Below are positions 1 through 10,469 of a DNA stretch of 64,000 nucleotides, piece by piece. Numbering within the stretch: position 1 is the first letter of the stretch; every line of letters begins with the position of its first letter. Both the position numbers and the translations under genes were made by a program. Location: contig NZ_JAHHXM010000011.1 of the NCBI RefSeq assembly GCF_019037185.1, positions 21,957 to 85,956 of the forward strand, read 5' to 3'. Source of the DNA: Oceanobacillus caeni. GTDB taxonomy: Bacteria; Bacillota; Bacilli; Bacillales; Amphibacillaceae. The notes beneath the pieces were generated by a model. That model was not told the origin of the DNA and ran no database searches. It worked only from the letters and a program-made list of their open reading frames with translations.

Positions 1-972
<972 letters not shown>

Positions 973-986
973 ATGTTAATAATAAT

Positions 987-1066
987 CTGCTACCATAAAT
1001 GGTGGCAGGTTAACCTTAAAAAACGTAGTCGTACACTCATAGTTTATTGAATATTGCCAATATTCA
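987..1066 (+). promoter_or_regulatory. Hairpin and 19-bp palindrome upstream of dctP
   Basis: Positions 987-1008 form a hairpin (CTGCTACCAT / ATGGTGGCAG) just after pobA, without a clear T-run. Positions 1048-1066 form a perfect palindrome, TGAATATTG-C-CAATATTCA, ending about 40 bases before the dctP start. The second element could be an operator for the transporter. No known regulator is assigned to it, and it does not resemble the IclR-type boxes elsewhere in this locus. Confidence 0.4.
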
Positions 1067-1107
1067 GTTAATGTATGAAACAGATTTATATAGAAAGGAG
1101 TAAGAAT

Positions 1108-2163
1108 ATGATCAGAACAAGGTTGAAATGGATATCCGTTTTTATTTTTACTATGGTTGGTCTCATCGTGTTAGCCGGATGTTCTGCTAGTTCAGCGAAA
1201 GAAAGTGAAAGCGTCACACTTAATTTTGGTAGCATGGATGGTCCACCACACGTACAAAATGCAGTTACTTTCCCAGCATTTGCTGAAAAAGTGGAACAGT
1301 TAACAGACGGAAGGGTAGACTTTCGCATGTATATGGGTGGTTCGTTAGGAGGGCCAAATGAAACGCTCGATAATATTGTAACTGGCTTAATGGATGTTGG
1401 GAGAGGAATTCACGGATACAATGCTGGAAGGTATCCAGTGCAGTCTGTGCTAAATCTTCCTTTTATGGCAGAGGGTACTGGTGAAGAGTTAAGTATCGTT
1501 GCCCAGAAATTATATGACACGTTTCCGGAAATACAAGATGAGTACTGGGATGTAAAATCTTTATGGATTCATGCGGCAGATCCGTATGCAATTATCACAA
1601 AGGGTAAAGCAGTTCGTAGTTTTGAAGACGTTAAAGGACTTCGGTTAAGAACGCCATCTGAAGAAGGTAGTCAAATGCTAGAGGCGTGGGGAGCAACTCC
1701 TGTATCGATGGGGGCACCAGATATTTATGATGCGATTCAAAAAGGAGTTATTGATGGTGGGGTTCTACCAATTGCAGCAATCAAAGACTTTAATTTAACG
1801 GATCTCGTAGATTATGTAACGATAGGTTATTTTAATACGAATTTATTCTATGTTTCTATGAATGAAAATAGTTGGGAAAAATTCACTACAGATGAACAGA
1901 AATTACTAGAGGAAGAATTGCTTGGATTACCGATGGCAGCTTTAGCGGGAAGAACGTTCGACGAACAAAAAGAAAAAGCAGTAGAGGAATCAAAAGCAGC
2001 GGGGGTAGAATTCATCGAGCTATCGGAAGAAGAAGTGAATAAATTTAAAGATGCATCCCAACATGTTGCCGAAAACTGGATTAACAGAATGGAAGAGCGA
2101 GGGATTCCAGGACAAGAAATTTATGATGAAGCAGTTCGTTTAATAGAAGAAATCAATGAATAG
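1108..2163 (+). CDS. dctP: TRAP transporter substrate-binding lipoprotein DctP
   Basis: This is the extracytoplasmic solute receptor of a tripartite ATP-independent periplasmic transporter, anchored as a lipoprotein in this Gram-positive cell. The ATG at 1108 follows an AAGGAG site by a good distance, while an in-frame upstream ATG at 1075 has none. The N-terminus has a basic stretch, a hydrophobic segment and the lipobox LAGC. The 351-residue length is typical of the family. The body shows the DctP-type hinge region around VKGLRLRTPSEEGSQMLEAW. It is followed with no gap by the small and large membrane subunits. The location between pobA and the ring-cleavage genes suggests uptake of an aromatic acid, but organic-acid substrates are also common in this family. 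Confidence 0.88.
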   Translation: MIRTRLKWISVFIFTMVGLIVLAGCSASSAKESESVTLNFGSMDGPPHVQNAVTFPAFAEKVEQLTDGRVDFRMYMGGSLGGPNETLDNIVTGLMDVGRGIHGYNAGRYPVQSVLNLPFMAEGTGEELSIVAQKLYDTFPEIQDEYWDVKSLWIHAADPYAIITKGKAVRSFEDVKGLRLRTPSEEGSQMLEAWGATPVSMGAPDIYDAIQKGVIDGGVLPIAAIKDFNLTDLVDYVTIGYFNTNLFYVSMNENSWEKFTTDEQKLLEEELLGLPMAALAGRTFDEQKEKAVEESKAAGVEFIELSEEEVNKFKDASQHVAENWINRMEERGIPGQEIYDEAVRLIEEINE

Positions 2164-2179
2164 AAAGGAGTTTGGGAGA

Positions 2180-2749
2180 ATGAGTCCACAATTAAATGAA
2201 GAAAAACAACTAAATGCTACGATTGATCAAACGTCCAGTCTGGTCAAATTTACAAGGGCTTTAGAAAAAGTTACAGTTCATTTAAATGATGTATTGCACA
2301 AAATTTCTAGTGTCTTATTGATGGCGTTAATGTTTTTAACAACAGCCGATGTAGCTGGAAGATTTTTTTTCAACGCTCCAATTATCGGAACTTATGAGTT
2401 AACAGGTTTATTACTTGCTTTAATGATCTTTTATAGTTTAGGCGCAGGGCAACTAAAGAAAAATCATATTGAAATTGACTTCTTCACTAGAAAAATGTCT
2501 GCTAAAAGCCAACACATTCTTTATAGCATATCGTCATTCGTATTATTTATTCTACTATGTTTAACAACATGGCAACTATATGAGTATTCTGTAAGGGTTT
2601 GGATTGGCGGGGAAACAAGTGGTGACCTTGGTTTACCATTGTATATCTTCTCTGGCCTTACGATTATTGGTTCTTTCTCATTTGCACTCACATTATTATT
2701 GGATGGCTTTAACTCTCTATTAAAGGTGGTGAATCCAGATGAGTCCTGA
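2180..2749 (+). CDS. dctQ: TRAP transporter small membrane subunit DctQ
   Basis: This 189-residue protein has four predicted membrane segments, beginning around residues 43, 75, 114 and 150, as expected for a DctQ subunit that bridges receptor and permease. The DVAGRFFFNAPIIGTYELTG stretch is a typical DctQ signature. The start at 2180 follows AAGGAGTTTGGGAGA. An earlier in-frame ATG at 2156 overlaps dctP and has no ribosome site. The 3' end overlaps dctM by 11 bases, indicating translational coupling. Confidence 0.85.
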   Translation: MSPQLNEEKQLNATIDQTSSLVKFTRALEKVTVHLNDVLHKISSVLLMALMFLTTADVAGRFFFNAPIIGTYELTGLLLALMIFYSLGAGQLKKNHIEIDFFTRKMSAKSQHILYSISSFVLFILLCLTTWQLYEYSVRVWIGGETSGDLGLPLYIFSGLTIIGSFSFALTLLLDGFNSLLKVVNPDES

Positions 2750-4043
2750 GGTGACAGGGGTTTTAGGTATTATATTATTACTTGTTCTTATATTCCTACG
2801 AGTTTCTGTTGGTCTATCCTTATTTTTGATTGGATTTTTAGGAGTATCTTGGATAACAGACGGTACAGTAGGTTTAGCACAATTATCAATGGCGGCGTTT
2901 GGGACGTCCAATGACTATGGGCTAAGTGTTATTCCATTATTTATCTTAATGGGGATGTTCTTGTCCTATTCTGGATTAGGAAATGATTTATTTAGCTCAG
3001 TAAATACATGGTTTGGAAAATGGCGTGGAGGCCTTGCGATTGCTACAATCGGTGCCTCATCTATATTTTCATCTATTTCGGGATCTTCCAATGCAACGAC
3101 CGCGACGTTAGCAAGGGTTAGTATACCGGAAATGGATAAGTATAACTATAAGACAACTTTTTCTACAGCAGCTGTAGCAGCAGGTGGTACGTTAGGGGCG
3201 TTAATACCACCAAGTGTCCTATTAATTATATATGGTGCACTAACCAATGTGCCAATAGGTCCATTATTAATCGGTGGATTTATTCCTGGGATCATGTTAG
3301 CTATTTTGTTTATTCTTTTAATCCATCTACAAGTTAGACTAAAACCTTCCATAGCGCCAGTCAAAGCGGAATCGGTATCGTTGGGAGAAAAGTTTGCCTC
3401 ACTAAAATCCATTTGGCCATTTCTACTAATCTTTCTTATTAGTATTGGTGGTATATACATGGGTGTATTTACCCCAAGTGAAGCGGGTGGAATTGGAGCG
3501 TTTCTAGCATTTATCGTAACGATTATTATGAAACGATTAAATATCAAAGGTATGGTAGAATCCCTTGATGAATCTTTACGATTATCCGTGATGATTTTTC
3601 TAATCTTTATTGGTGCGAATTTATTTGGGAGTTTCCTAGCTTTAAGTCGGATACCCGCGCATCTTACCAATGCGGTCGTATCCATGGATGTATCACCATA
3701 TGTCATTCTAACGTTAATTTTATTCGTTTATTTATTCTTAGGGATGTTCTTAGAGGGTATTGCGATCATGACATTAACATTACCAATCGTATTTCCAATA
3801 ATCACTTCGTTAGGATTTGATGGTTTATGGTTTGGTATTATCATGGTATTAATGATTAATATCGGTGTGCTGACCCCACCACTAGGACTAAGTGTGTATA
3901 TTATTAGTGGTGTGGTGAAGGATGTTCCGATCGAACAAATTTTTAAAGGTGTTTTACCGGCAATTGGGGTCATGATTATCTTTTTGATTATCTTAATTAT
4001 CTTCCCTGGTATTGTAACGTTTTTACCATCTTTAACAGGATAA
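2739..4043 (+). CDS. dctM: TRAP transporter large permease subunit DctM
   Basis: This 434-residue, strongly hydrophobic protein with about 12 membrane segments is the ion-coupled translocation subunit of the TRAP system. Typical family stretches are visible: the GSSNATTATLARVSIPEM loop, the AAGGTLGALIPPS motif and the C-terminal LTPPLGLSVYIISGV motif. The start overlaps the end of dctQ. A strong bidirectional hairpin follows, so this is probably the last gene of the dctPQM transcript. Confidence 0.92.
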   Translation: MSPEVTGVLGIILLLVLIFLRVSVGLSLFLIGFLGVSWITDGTVGLAQLSMAAFGTSNDYGLSVIPLFILMGMFLSYSGLGNDLFSSVNTWFGKWRGGLAIATIGASSIFSSISGSSNATTATLARVSIPEMDKYNYKTTFSTAAVAAGGTLGALIPPSVLLIIYGALTNVPIGPLLIGGFIPGIMLAILFILLIHLQVRLKPSIAPVKAESVSLGEKFASLKSIWPFLLIFLISIGGIYMGVFTPSEAGGIGAFLAFIVTIIMKRLNIKGMVESLDESLRLSVMIFLIFIGANLFGSFLALSRIPAHLTNAVVSMDVSPYVILTLILFVYLFLGMFLEGIAIMTLTLPIVFPIITSLGFDGLWFGIIMVLMINIGVLTPPLGLSVYIISGVVKDVPIEQIFKGVLPAIGVMIIFLIILIIFPGIVTFLPSLTG

Positions 4044-4050
4044 ATGAAAA

Positions 4051-4092
4051 AGAACAGGCTAGTCTTTCACGCACGGACTAGCCTGTTCTATT
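4051..4092. terminator. Bidirectional terminator between dctM and iclR
   Basis: A perfect 14-bp stem (AGAACAGGCTAGTC with its complement GACTAGCCTGTTCT) encloses an 11-base loop. It sits between convergent dctM and iclR, with A-rich and T-rich flanks, and overlaps the iclR stop region. Confidence 0.85.
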
Positions 4093-4897
4093 ATACCCTT
4101 GAACGCTGTCTAAAGTATCGTTCATCATACCCTAAACGCTCGGATGCATCTTTTGCTGCGTTTACTACTTTATTTATGATATCAGGAATTTTACCTTCCT
4201 TCATTCGTTGAATCGGTCCTACAACAGAAATGGAACTAACTACTTTTCCTGTGTAATCCCGTATTGGTGCAGCAACAGATCTTGTCCCAACTGTTAGCTC
4301 TTCTGTACAAATCGAATAACCTTGCTTTCGGATTACTTCCATTTCTCTTCTCAGTTTGTTTGGATCCGTTATCGTATTCTCGGTATAAGAGACTAATCCT
4401 TTTTCGATGACCCTTTCTAAAGTATTATCGTCATTAAATGCCAGTAATACTTTACCAGATCCCGTGCAAAAAGAGGGGTTGCGTCGACCAATATGCGTCA
4501 AGATACGGACAGGATGATGACACTCCTCTTTATGAATATAAATGGTATCTAGTTCATCCAAAATAGATAAATGTGCAGTTTCACCAGTATCATTCACTAA
4601 TCGATTGAGAACAGGGGCGGCTTCATTATGAATCTCTAGGTTGTTCGTTACAATTCCTCCAAGTGTTAAAACCGATAACCCTAACCGATAATCTCGCGTT
4701 CCTTCATCCTTGATTACAAATCCTTCACTAGCAAGCGTAGAAAGGAGTCTACTAACCGTACTTTTTGCTAAACCTAATTCCTCAGCAAGATCACTTACTT
4801 TTTGTGTTGGTTCAAATGTGGAAAAGCTTTTTAGTATTCGTAATGCATTTTTAACAGATGAAAGGATTTGTGGATCACTATTCTTCTTTTTCATCAT
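4091..4897 (-). CDS. IclR-family transcriptional regulator
   Basis: The 268-residue protein has an N-terminal winged helix (LSDLAEELGLAKSTVSRLLS-like, residues about 15-75) and a C-terminal IclR effector domain. The latter includes GRRNPSFCTGSGKVLLAF and GTRSVAAPIRDYTGKVVSSISV. The ATG at 4897 (or the next codon at 4894) follows GGAGGAG. The longer in-frame start at 4936 has no ribosome site and would place the start inside an operator-like dyad. It is divergent from the dmpC operon and convergent with the TRAP genes, so it most likely controls aromatic degradation here. The effector is probably an aromatic acid or ring-cleavage product, by inference. Confidence 0.9.
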   Translation of the reverse strand: MMKKKNSDPQILSSVKNALRILKSFSTFEPTQKVSDLAEELGLAKSTVSRLLSTLASEGFVIKDEGTRDYRLGLSVLTLGGIVTNNLEIHNEAAPVLNRLVNDTGETAHLSILDELDTIYIHKEECHHPVRILTHIGRRNPSFCTGSGKVLLAFNDDNTLERVIEKGLVSYTENTITDPNKLRREMEVIRKQGYSICTEELTVGTRSVAAPIRDYTGKVVSSISVVGPIQRMKEGKIPDIINKVVNAAKDASERLGYDERYFRQRSRV

Positions 4898-4912
4898 TTC
4901 TCCTCCAATACA

Positions 4913-4931
4913 TGTTCTGTCTATAAGAACA
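4913..4931. promoter_or_regulatory. IclR-type operator dyad in iclR leader
   Basis: TGTTCT-N7-AGAACA is a perfect inverted repeat directly upstream of the iclR ribosome site. It fits an autoregulatory IclR-family operator and resembles the sites at 5031 and 10470. Confidence 0.6.
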
Positions 4932-5030
4932 ATCATTTTTTGTGAAACTCATGATGAAATGCTATTTTTATCAATCCTTGGTAACGGTTACTTTTTATTA
5001 TACTATAAATAATCCAAATTTTTTAACTAT

Positions 5031-5049
5031 TGTTGCGTATAGAGGAACT
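5031..5049. promoter_or_regulatory. IclR-type operator dyad upstream of dmpC
   Basis: TGTTGCGTATAGAGGAACT is nearly identical to the box at 10470 (TGTTCCGCATAGGGGAACT) and shares the TGTTC-N7-GAACA plan of the site at 4913. It lies 100 bases before dmpC in the iclR-dmpC divergent region. It is probably the regulator's binding site for the catabolic operon. Confidence 0.6.
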
Positions 5050-5149
5050 GCGACCTTTTTAATTCCACTTTTCGATTTTATAATGAATTTGTAAAGAAAA
5101 GATAACTGTTAAGCGATGAAATAAGAAATATGTTAGGGAGGAATTTTAC

Positions 5150-6613
5150 ATGCAAACGACTGAACAAAAGGTAGAGATTAAACCAATTAATTGTTCCCAT
5201 TATATTGGAGGGAAATACGTAGAATCAAAAAGTGGAAAAACCTTTAAAAATATCAATCCTGCAACAGAGGAAGTTATAGGGTTAGTTGCGGAAGGAGGAA
5301 GAGAAGACGTTAATGAGGCGGTAGAAGCAGCGAGAAAGGCATTGAAAGGTGAATGGGGGAACATGCCAGTTCGCAAGCGTTCTGCTATTATCCGTAAAAT
5401 TGGGGATTTAATTTTAGAAAGAAAACAAGAGTTAGCGACACTGGAAACATTAGATACCGGTAAACCAATATGGTTGTCAAACAGCGTTGATATTGAAAGA
5501 GCGGCATACAATTTTCATTTCTTCGCGGATTTTATGACAACAGTTGGCAATGAATCTTATCAACAGGATGATATTGCGATTCATTATTCTGTTCGTCGTC
5601 CAGTTGGAGTGGTTGGATTAATTAATCCTTGGAACCTACCATTACTACTAATGACTTGGAAATTGGCTCCAGCACTTGCGGCGGGAAATACAGTAGTTAT
5701 GAAACCATCAGAAGTAACACCAATGACAGCGACTGTTTTAGCACAAATTTGTACAGATGCAGGTGTACCAGAAGGTGTGGTTAATATGGTACATGGTTTT
5801 GGAAATACAGGTGCCGCCCTTACATCTCATGATGATGTAGATGCCATTGCTTTTACCGGGGAGACGGTTACTGGTAGTGCCATTATGAAATCTGCTGCAC
5901 CAACTTTGAAGAAATTATCTTTTGAATTAGGAGGAAAAAACCCAAATGTTATTTTTGCGGATGCAAATTTAGATGATGTAATTGAGACTACATTGAAATC
6001 AAGCTTCATCAACCAAGGGGAAGTGTGTCTTTGCGGGTCAAGAATTTATGTAGAACGTGCTATCTATGATGAATTTTTAGAGCGTTTCGTTGCAAAAACA
6101 AAAGAATTAAAAGTTGGCGATCCCTTTGCTGAAGATACAAAAGTCGGAGCACTAGTAAGTGAGGAACATTATAATAAGGTGCTTAGCTACTTAGCTATTG
6201 CAAAAGAAGAGGGAGGTACCTTCTTAACTGGTGGTAAGAAAGCGGATATGGAAAAAGGTTTCTATGTAGAGCCAACGATTATAACCGGTTTGGGAAGAGA
6301 TTCTCGTTGTGTACGTGAAGAAATCTTTGGTCCCGTTGTAACCGTTCTTCCATTCGATACAGAGGAAGAGGTCATGGAACAAGTTAATGATACGCATTAC
6401 GGATTAAGTGCAAGTCTTTGGACTGGCGATGTAAAACGTACGGCAAGATTATCTGCACAAATTGAAGCGGGAATGGTATGGGTCAATACATGGTTCCTAC
6501 GTGATTTACGTACCCCATTTGGTGGTGCGAAGCGTAGTGGAATTGGCCGTGAAGGTGGAGCACATAGTTTTGATTTCTATTCTGAAATAACGAATGTCAC
6601 GCTAAAACTATAG
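5150..6613 (+). CDS. dmpC: 2-hydroxymuconate semialdehyde dehydrogenase
   Basis: This 487-residue NAD-dependent aldehyde dehydrogenase would oxidise 2-hydroxymuconate 6-semialdehyde, the ring-cleavage product, to 2-hydroxymuconate (4-oxalocrotonate). Family signatures are the NPWNLPLLL cofactor loop, ELGGKNP with the general-base Glu, and the catalytic Cys in NQGEVCLCGSR. The conserved C-terminal GIGREGG is also present. The start follows GGGAGGA. It heads a tightly spaced operon whose gene order is the same as the dmpC-E-F-G-H-I block of phenol degraders, and this context is what makes the substrate assignment firm. No hydrolase (dmpD) is present, so flux would go through this oxidative branch. 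Confidence 0.88.
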   Translation: MQTTEQKVEIKPINCSHYIGGKYVESKSGKTFKNINPATEEVIGLVAEGGREDVNEAVEAARKALKGEWGNMPVRKRSAIIRKIGDLILERKQELATLETLDTGKPIWLSNSVDIERAAYNFHFFADFMTTVGNESYQQDDIAIHYSVRRPVGVVGLINPWNLPLLLMTWKLAPALAAGNTVVMKPSEVTPMTATVLAQICTDAGVPEGVVNMVHGFGNTGAALTSHDDVDAIAFTGETVTGSAIMKSAAPTLKKLSFELGGKNPNVIFADANLDDVIETTLKSSFINQGEVCLCGSRIYVERAIYDEFLERFVAKTKELKVGDPFAEDTKVGALVSEEHYNKVLSYLAIAKEEGGTFLTGGKKADMEKGFYVEPTIITGLGRDSRCVREEIFGPVVTVLPFDTEEEVMEQVNDTHYGLSASLWTGDVKRTARLSAQIEAGMVWVNTWFLRDLRTPFGGAKRSGIGREGGAHSFDFYSEITNVTLKL

Positions 6614-6623
6614 GAGGATCCAG

Positions 6624-7418
6624 ATGAATATAGAAACGACAGCTAAAACAGAAAGTCATGTCAAACATTTAGCAAGTGCATGGAGTAATGGACAAGGGGT
6701 TCAGCCAATTACAGAGCTGGATCCTGACATTTCCATTGATGAAGCGTACCAAGTGCAATTGCACACGATTAACAGATATTTGCAAAATGGGAAACGTATT
6801 ACAGGTAAAAAAATCGGATTAACTTCTAAAGCAGTCCAAGAAATGCTTGGAGTTGGGGAACCGGATTATGGACATTTATTAGATGATATGCATGTGGAAA
6901 ATAAAGGTACCGTACCTTTTAACCGTGTTCTTCAACCAAAAATTGAGGGCGAACTTGCTTTTATCTTAAAAGAAGATTTAGTTGGTCCAAATGTCACTTC
7001 TTTAGATGTGTTAAAAGCGACAGATGTCATTGTGCCAGCAATTGAAATCGTTGACAGTCGGATTAAAGACTGGAAAATCACTTTAGCAGATACGGTTGCC
7101 GACAATGCATCATCAGGACTTTATGTGCTTGGAGAAACATTTAAAAAACCGGCAAATTTAGATATTAAGCAAATTGGAATGGCTTTATATAAGAATGGCG
7201 AACTTCAAAACACGGGAGTTGGTGCGGCAGCATTAGGAGATCCTGCGAAATGTGTTGCTTGGTTGGCTAATAAACTAGCAAACTACGGGATTACGCTTAA
7301 AGCTGGTGAAGTTATTTTATCCGGAGCATTGTCTGCCATGGTAGAAGCAAAACCAGGCGATCATTTTTATGTGAAATTTGCTGAATTAGGTTCCGTGGAA
7401 GTTTCATTTTCAGAGTAA
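6624..7418 (+). CDS. dmpE: 2-oxopent-4-enoate hydratase
   Basis: This 264-residue enzyme of the fumarylacetoacetase-like hydratase/decarboxylase fold adds water to 2-hydroxypenta-2,4-dienoate to give 4-hydroxy-2-oxovalerate. Seen in the sequence are the metal-binding KIEGELAFIL motif, the AIEIVDSRI motif and a C-terminal GDHFYVKFAELG strand. The family also contains 4-oxalocrotonate decarboxylase. I assign the hydratase role because the gene sits directly before the acylating aldehyde dehydrogenase, as dmpE does, and because the paralogue at 9370 matches the decarboxylase better. The AGGAGG site ends 9 bases after dmpC. Confidence 0.82.
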   Translation: MNIETTAKTESHVKHLASAWSNGQGVQPITELDPDISIDEAYQVQLHTINRYLQNGKRITGKKIGLTSKAVQEMLGVGEPDYGHLLDDMHVENKGTVPFNRVLQPKIEGELAFILKEDLVGPNVTSLDVLKATDVIVPAIEIVDSRIKDWKITLADTVADNASSGLYVLGETFKKPANLDIKQIGMALYKNGELQNTGVGAAALGDPAKCVAWLANKLANYGITLKAGEVILSGALSAMVEAKPGDHFYVKFAELGSVEVSFSE

Positions 7419-7433
7419 AGAGGAGGGATGAAC

Positions 7434-8318
7434 ATGAGTAAAGTAAAAGTTGGAATTATCGGTTCTGGAAATATCGGATCCGATTTAATGGTGAAATTAA
7501 GAAAATCCGAATTACTAGAAGTTACAACCATGATGGGAATTGATGCGACATCAAGAGGGATGAAACATGCGAAGGAAATCGGTTTGGAAGTGTTTGATAA
7601 CGGGATAGACGGTTTACTAGATAATCCTAATTTAGTAGATATTATTTTTGATGCGACAAGTGCTAAAGCGCATATCGCTAATGCGGAAGTGGCTAAAAAA
7701 CTAGGAAAACAAATGATAGATTTAACCCCAGCTGCAATAGGCCCATTTATCGTTCCAACAGTAAACCTAGGTTCTCATTTGGATGCAGATAATGTGAACC
7801 TCATTACTTGTGGAGGGCAAGCGACGATTCCTATTATCCATGCGATTAATCAAGTGGCGCCAGTCGAGTATGGAGAAATTGTTGCAACGATTTCAAGTAA
7901 GAGTGCAGGCCCCGGTACACGAGCGAACATTGATGAATTCACCGAAACGACAGCAAAAGGGATTGAACAAGTAGGAGGGGCGAAAAGAGGAAAAGCAATT
8001 ATTATACTAAACCCTGCCGAACCACCAATCATGATGCGTGATACGGTTCATGCGATTGTAGATCCTAGGGCTGTTGATGAAAAGGCAATTACGGATTCTG
8101 TTGTACAAATGGCAGAAAGAGTACAGTCTTATGTTCCAGGATATAAATTACGTACAGATCCAATTTTTGATGGAAATAAAGTAACCGTGTTCATAGAAGT
8201 GGAAGGTGCAGGACACTATCTACCGAAATATGCAGGGAACTTGGATATTATGACATCTGCAGCAGTGAAAGTAGCGGAAGAATTTGCGAAAAGTAGATTG
8301 AACGTCACAACGAAATAA
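7434..8318 (+). CDS. dmpF: Acetaldehyde dehydrogenase (acylating)
   Basis: This enzyme converts acetaldehyde with CoA and NAD+ to acetyl-CoA and normally forms a channelled complex with the aldolase encoded next. The N-terminal Rossmann motif [13 protein letters not shown] and the catalytic Cys in [11 protein letters not shown] are present. The 294-residue length is shorter than many homologues (about 300-315) but complete. The ATG at 7434 is preferred over 7428 because AGGAGGG ends immediately before the latter. Confidence 0.9.
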   Translation: MSKVKVGIIGSGNIGSDLMVKLRKSELLEVTTMMGIDATSRGMKHAKEIGLEVFDNGIDGLLDNPNLVDIIFDATSAKAHIANAEVAKKLGKQMIDLTPAAIGPFIVPTVNLGSHLDADNVNLITCGGQATIPIIHAINQVAPVEYGEIVATISSKSAGPGTRANIDEFTETTAKGIEQVGGAKRGKAIIILNPAEPPIMMRDTVHAIVDPRAVDEKAITDSVVQMAERVQSYVPGYKLRTDPIFDGNKVTVFIEVEGAGHYLPKYAGNLDIMTSAAVKVAEEFAKSRLNVTTK

Positions 8319-8339
8319 GTAGCGGGGAGGAGGATGAAT

Positions 8340-9350
8340 ATGTCCAATTTAAAAATTACAGAAGTTGCATTACGAGATGGAAGTCATGCGATTAGTCATC
8401 AGTTTACAGTAGAACAAGTAACATCCATTACGAAAGCGTTAAATGAAGCACGTGTTCCTTATGTGGAAGTAACACATGGAGACGGACTTGGAGGATCTTC
8501 TTTACAATACGGGTTATCAAGGACGGACGAATTAAAATTAATCGAAGCAGCAGTTGGCGTTGCTGATTTTTCTAAGATTTCGGTATTGCTGTTACCGGGA
8601 ATCGGTACTATTGAGGATCTAAAAGTTGCTGAAAATCTTGGAGCAAAAATGGTAAGGGTTGCAACTCATGTAACGGAGGCGGATGTTTCCAAGCAACATA
8701 TTGAAACGGCAAAAGAATTAGGGATGGAAACAGTTGGATTTTTAATGATGAGTCACATGGCACCAGTGGAAAAACTGGTAGAACAAGCGAAATTAATGGA
8801 AAGCTATGGTGCGGATGTCGTTTATGTAACCGACTCAGCTGGAGCACTACTTCCGCATGAGGTAAAAGAAAGAATCAAAGCACTCAAACAAGAGTTGTCT
8901 GTGGAAATTGGATTCCATGCTCATAACAACCTTTCCCTTGCGATGGGGAATACATTAGCTGCAATTGAAGAGGGTGCTACCCGGATTGATGGTAGTGTTC
9001 GTTGCCTAGGAGCGGGTGCTGGGAATACTCAAACAGAAGTATTGGTGGCTGTTCTTGAAAAAATGGGAATTGATACGGGAATTGACCTTTACAAGATGAT
9101 GGATCTTGCCGAAAATATCGTGGCACCGATTTTACCACAGCCACAAGAAATTACAAAAAATAGTTTAACATTAGGCTTTGCGGGTGTTTATTCTAGTTTC
9201 CAAGTACATGCAAACCGTGCTGCAAAGAAATTCAACATTGACTCCCGCGATATTTTAGTAGAATTAGGAAAACGAGAAGTGGTCGGTGGACAGGAAGATA
9301 TGATTATCGATGTTGCGGCGGAATTAGCGAAAGCAAAATCGTTGGTTTAA
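8340..9350 (+). CDS. dmpG: 4-hydroxy-2-oxovalerate aldolase
   Basis: This is a DRE-TIM metallolyase that cleaves 4-hydroxy-2-oxovalerate to pyruvate and acetaldehyde. It begins with the family signature EVALRDGSHA, with catalytic Arg and metal-binding Asp. It also has the metal-binding HAHNN motif at about residue 195-199 and a C-terminal communication domain that contacts DmpF. The 336-residue length is typical. The second ATG at 8340 has the right spacing from GGGGAGGAGG. Confidence 0.92.
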   Translation: MSNLKITEVALRDGSHAISHQFTVEQVTSITKALNEARVPYVEVTHGDGLGGSSLQYGLSRTDELKLIEAAVGVADFSKISVLLLPGIGTIEDLKVAENLGAKMVRVATHVTEADVSKQHIETAKELGMETVGFLMMSHMAPVEKLVEQAKLMESYGADVVYVTDSAGALLPHEVKERIKALKQELSVEIGFHAHNNLSLAMGNTLAAIEEGATRIDGSVRCLGAGAGNTQTEVLVAVLEKMGIDTGIDLYKMMDLAENIVAPILPQPQEITKNSLTLGFAGVYSSFQVHANRAAKKFNIDSRDILVELGKREVVGGQEDMIIDVAAELAKAKSLV

Positions 9351-9369
9351 TACAATCAGGAGGCTGAAA

Positions 9370-10170
9370 ATGGTTACTAAAATGGATACACATTTAATTA
9401 AGGAACTTGCGAATTATACACATGGCGCAGAAAAAGAAAAAAGAGAGATTACAAAAATTACTGCTGATTTGTACCCAGAGCTTTCAATTGAAGAGGCATA
9501 TTTAGTCCAGGAAGAATTAGTAAGACAAAAGCTAGAAGAAGGAAAGAAAATTGTAGGACCGAAAATGGGTATTACGAGTGAAGCGAAAATGAAACAAATG
9601 AATGTAGATGATCCGATTTATGGTTATGTTTTTGATTACATGGTAGTTAATGAAGGGGATTCTATCTCGATATCAGACTACATTCATCCAAAAGTAGAGC
9701 CTGAGATTGGGTTTGTTTTATCAAGGGATTTGGAAGGTCCGAATGTAACAGCATTAGATGTTCTTGCCGCAACAGAATATGTATTCCCAGCAATTGAGAT
9801 TATTGATAGTCGCTATGAAAATTTTAACTTCACATTGCCAGACGTTATTGCAGATAATACATCTGCAGCAGGAGCGGTATTCGGTACCACTTTGAAAAGA
9901 CCTGACAATTTGGAATTAGATGTAGTTGGTGTAACACTATCGATAAACGGAGAAATCCAAGCTTTAGGTGCTGGTGCTGCAGTACTTGGTCACCCAGCTA
10001 ATTCGGTTGCTAGACTAGCAAACATGTTAGCGAAAAAAGGGGAAAAAGTAATAGCGGGAGAGCCAATTTTAACAGGTGGACTTACAGCGGCTGTTATGTT
10101 ATCTCCCGGAGATTTCGTAAATGTAAAAGTTGGTGGAATTGGTGATGTTTCTTTCTTTGTGAAAGAATAA
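9370..10170 (+). CDS. dmpH: 4-oxalocrotonate decarboxylase
   Basis: This is a metal-dependent enzyme of the hydratase/decarboxylase family, 266 residues, that decarboxylates the keto form of 2-hydroxymuconate to 2-hydroxypenta-2,4-dienoate. The VGPKMGITSEAKMKQMNV and YGYVFDYMVV stretches and the HPKVEPEIGFVL metal site are typical of 4-oxalocrotonate decarboxylases and distinguish it from the paralogous dmpE product. The gene lies between the aldolase and the tautomerase, as dmpH does. Confidence 0.87.
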   Translation: MVTKMDTHLIKELANYTHGAEKEKREITKITADLYPELSIEEAYLVQEELVRQKLEEGKKIVGPKMGITSEAKMKQMNVDDPIYGYVFDYMVVNEGDSISISDYIHPKVEPEIGFVLSRDLEGPNVTALDVLAATEYVFPAIEIIDSRYENFNFTLPDVIADNTSAAGAVFGTTLKRPDNLELDVVGVTLSINGEIQALGAGAAVLGHPANSVARLANMLAKKGEKVIAGEPILTGGLTAAVMLSPGDFVNVKVGGIGDVSFFVKE

Positions 10171-10197
10171 TTAACTATCAAGATAGGAGGGATTGAT

Positions 10198-10389
10198 TTG
10201 CCAATCGTTCAAATTTCTATTATGGAAGGTAGATCCCAAGAAAAAATTGATACTCTGTTGAAAAATGTAACCACTGCGGTAAGCGAATCACTGGATGCAC
10301 CGAAAGAAAATGTTCGTGTTATTGTAACGGAAGTACCGAAAACACATTGGGCTATAGGTGGTACAAGTGCTAAGAATTTAGGTAGGTAA
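10198..10389 (+). CDS. dmpI: 4-oxalocrotonate tautomerase
   Basis: This 63-codon gene encodes a small hexameric tautomerase that isomerises 2-hydroxymuconate to 2-oxohex-3-enedioate. The catalytic N-terminal proline (Pro-1 after Met removal) is present in MPIVQISIMEGR. Arg-12 and the IVTEVP strand are also seen. The start is TTG, set by an AGGAGGG site ending 6 bases upstream. Translation must begin here for Pro-1 to be exposed. It is the last gene of the dmpC-I block. Confidence 0.92.
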   Translation: MPIVQISIMEGRSQEKIDTLLKNVTTAVSESLDAPKENVRVIVTEVPKTHWAIGGTSAKNLGR

Positions 10390-10469
10390 TTAAGAGTGGT
10401 GAGGAGATTCTAATGTAGGGTCTCCTTTTACAATGAATGTCTGTAATTATTTGATAAAAATTTTTAGAA

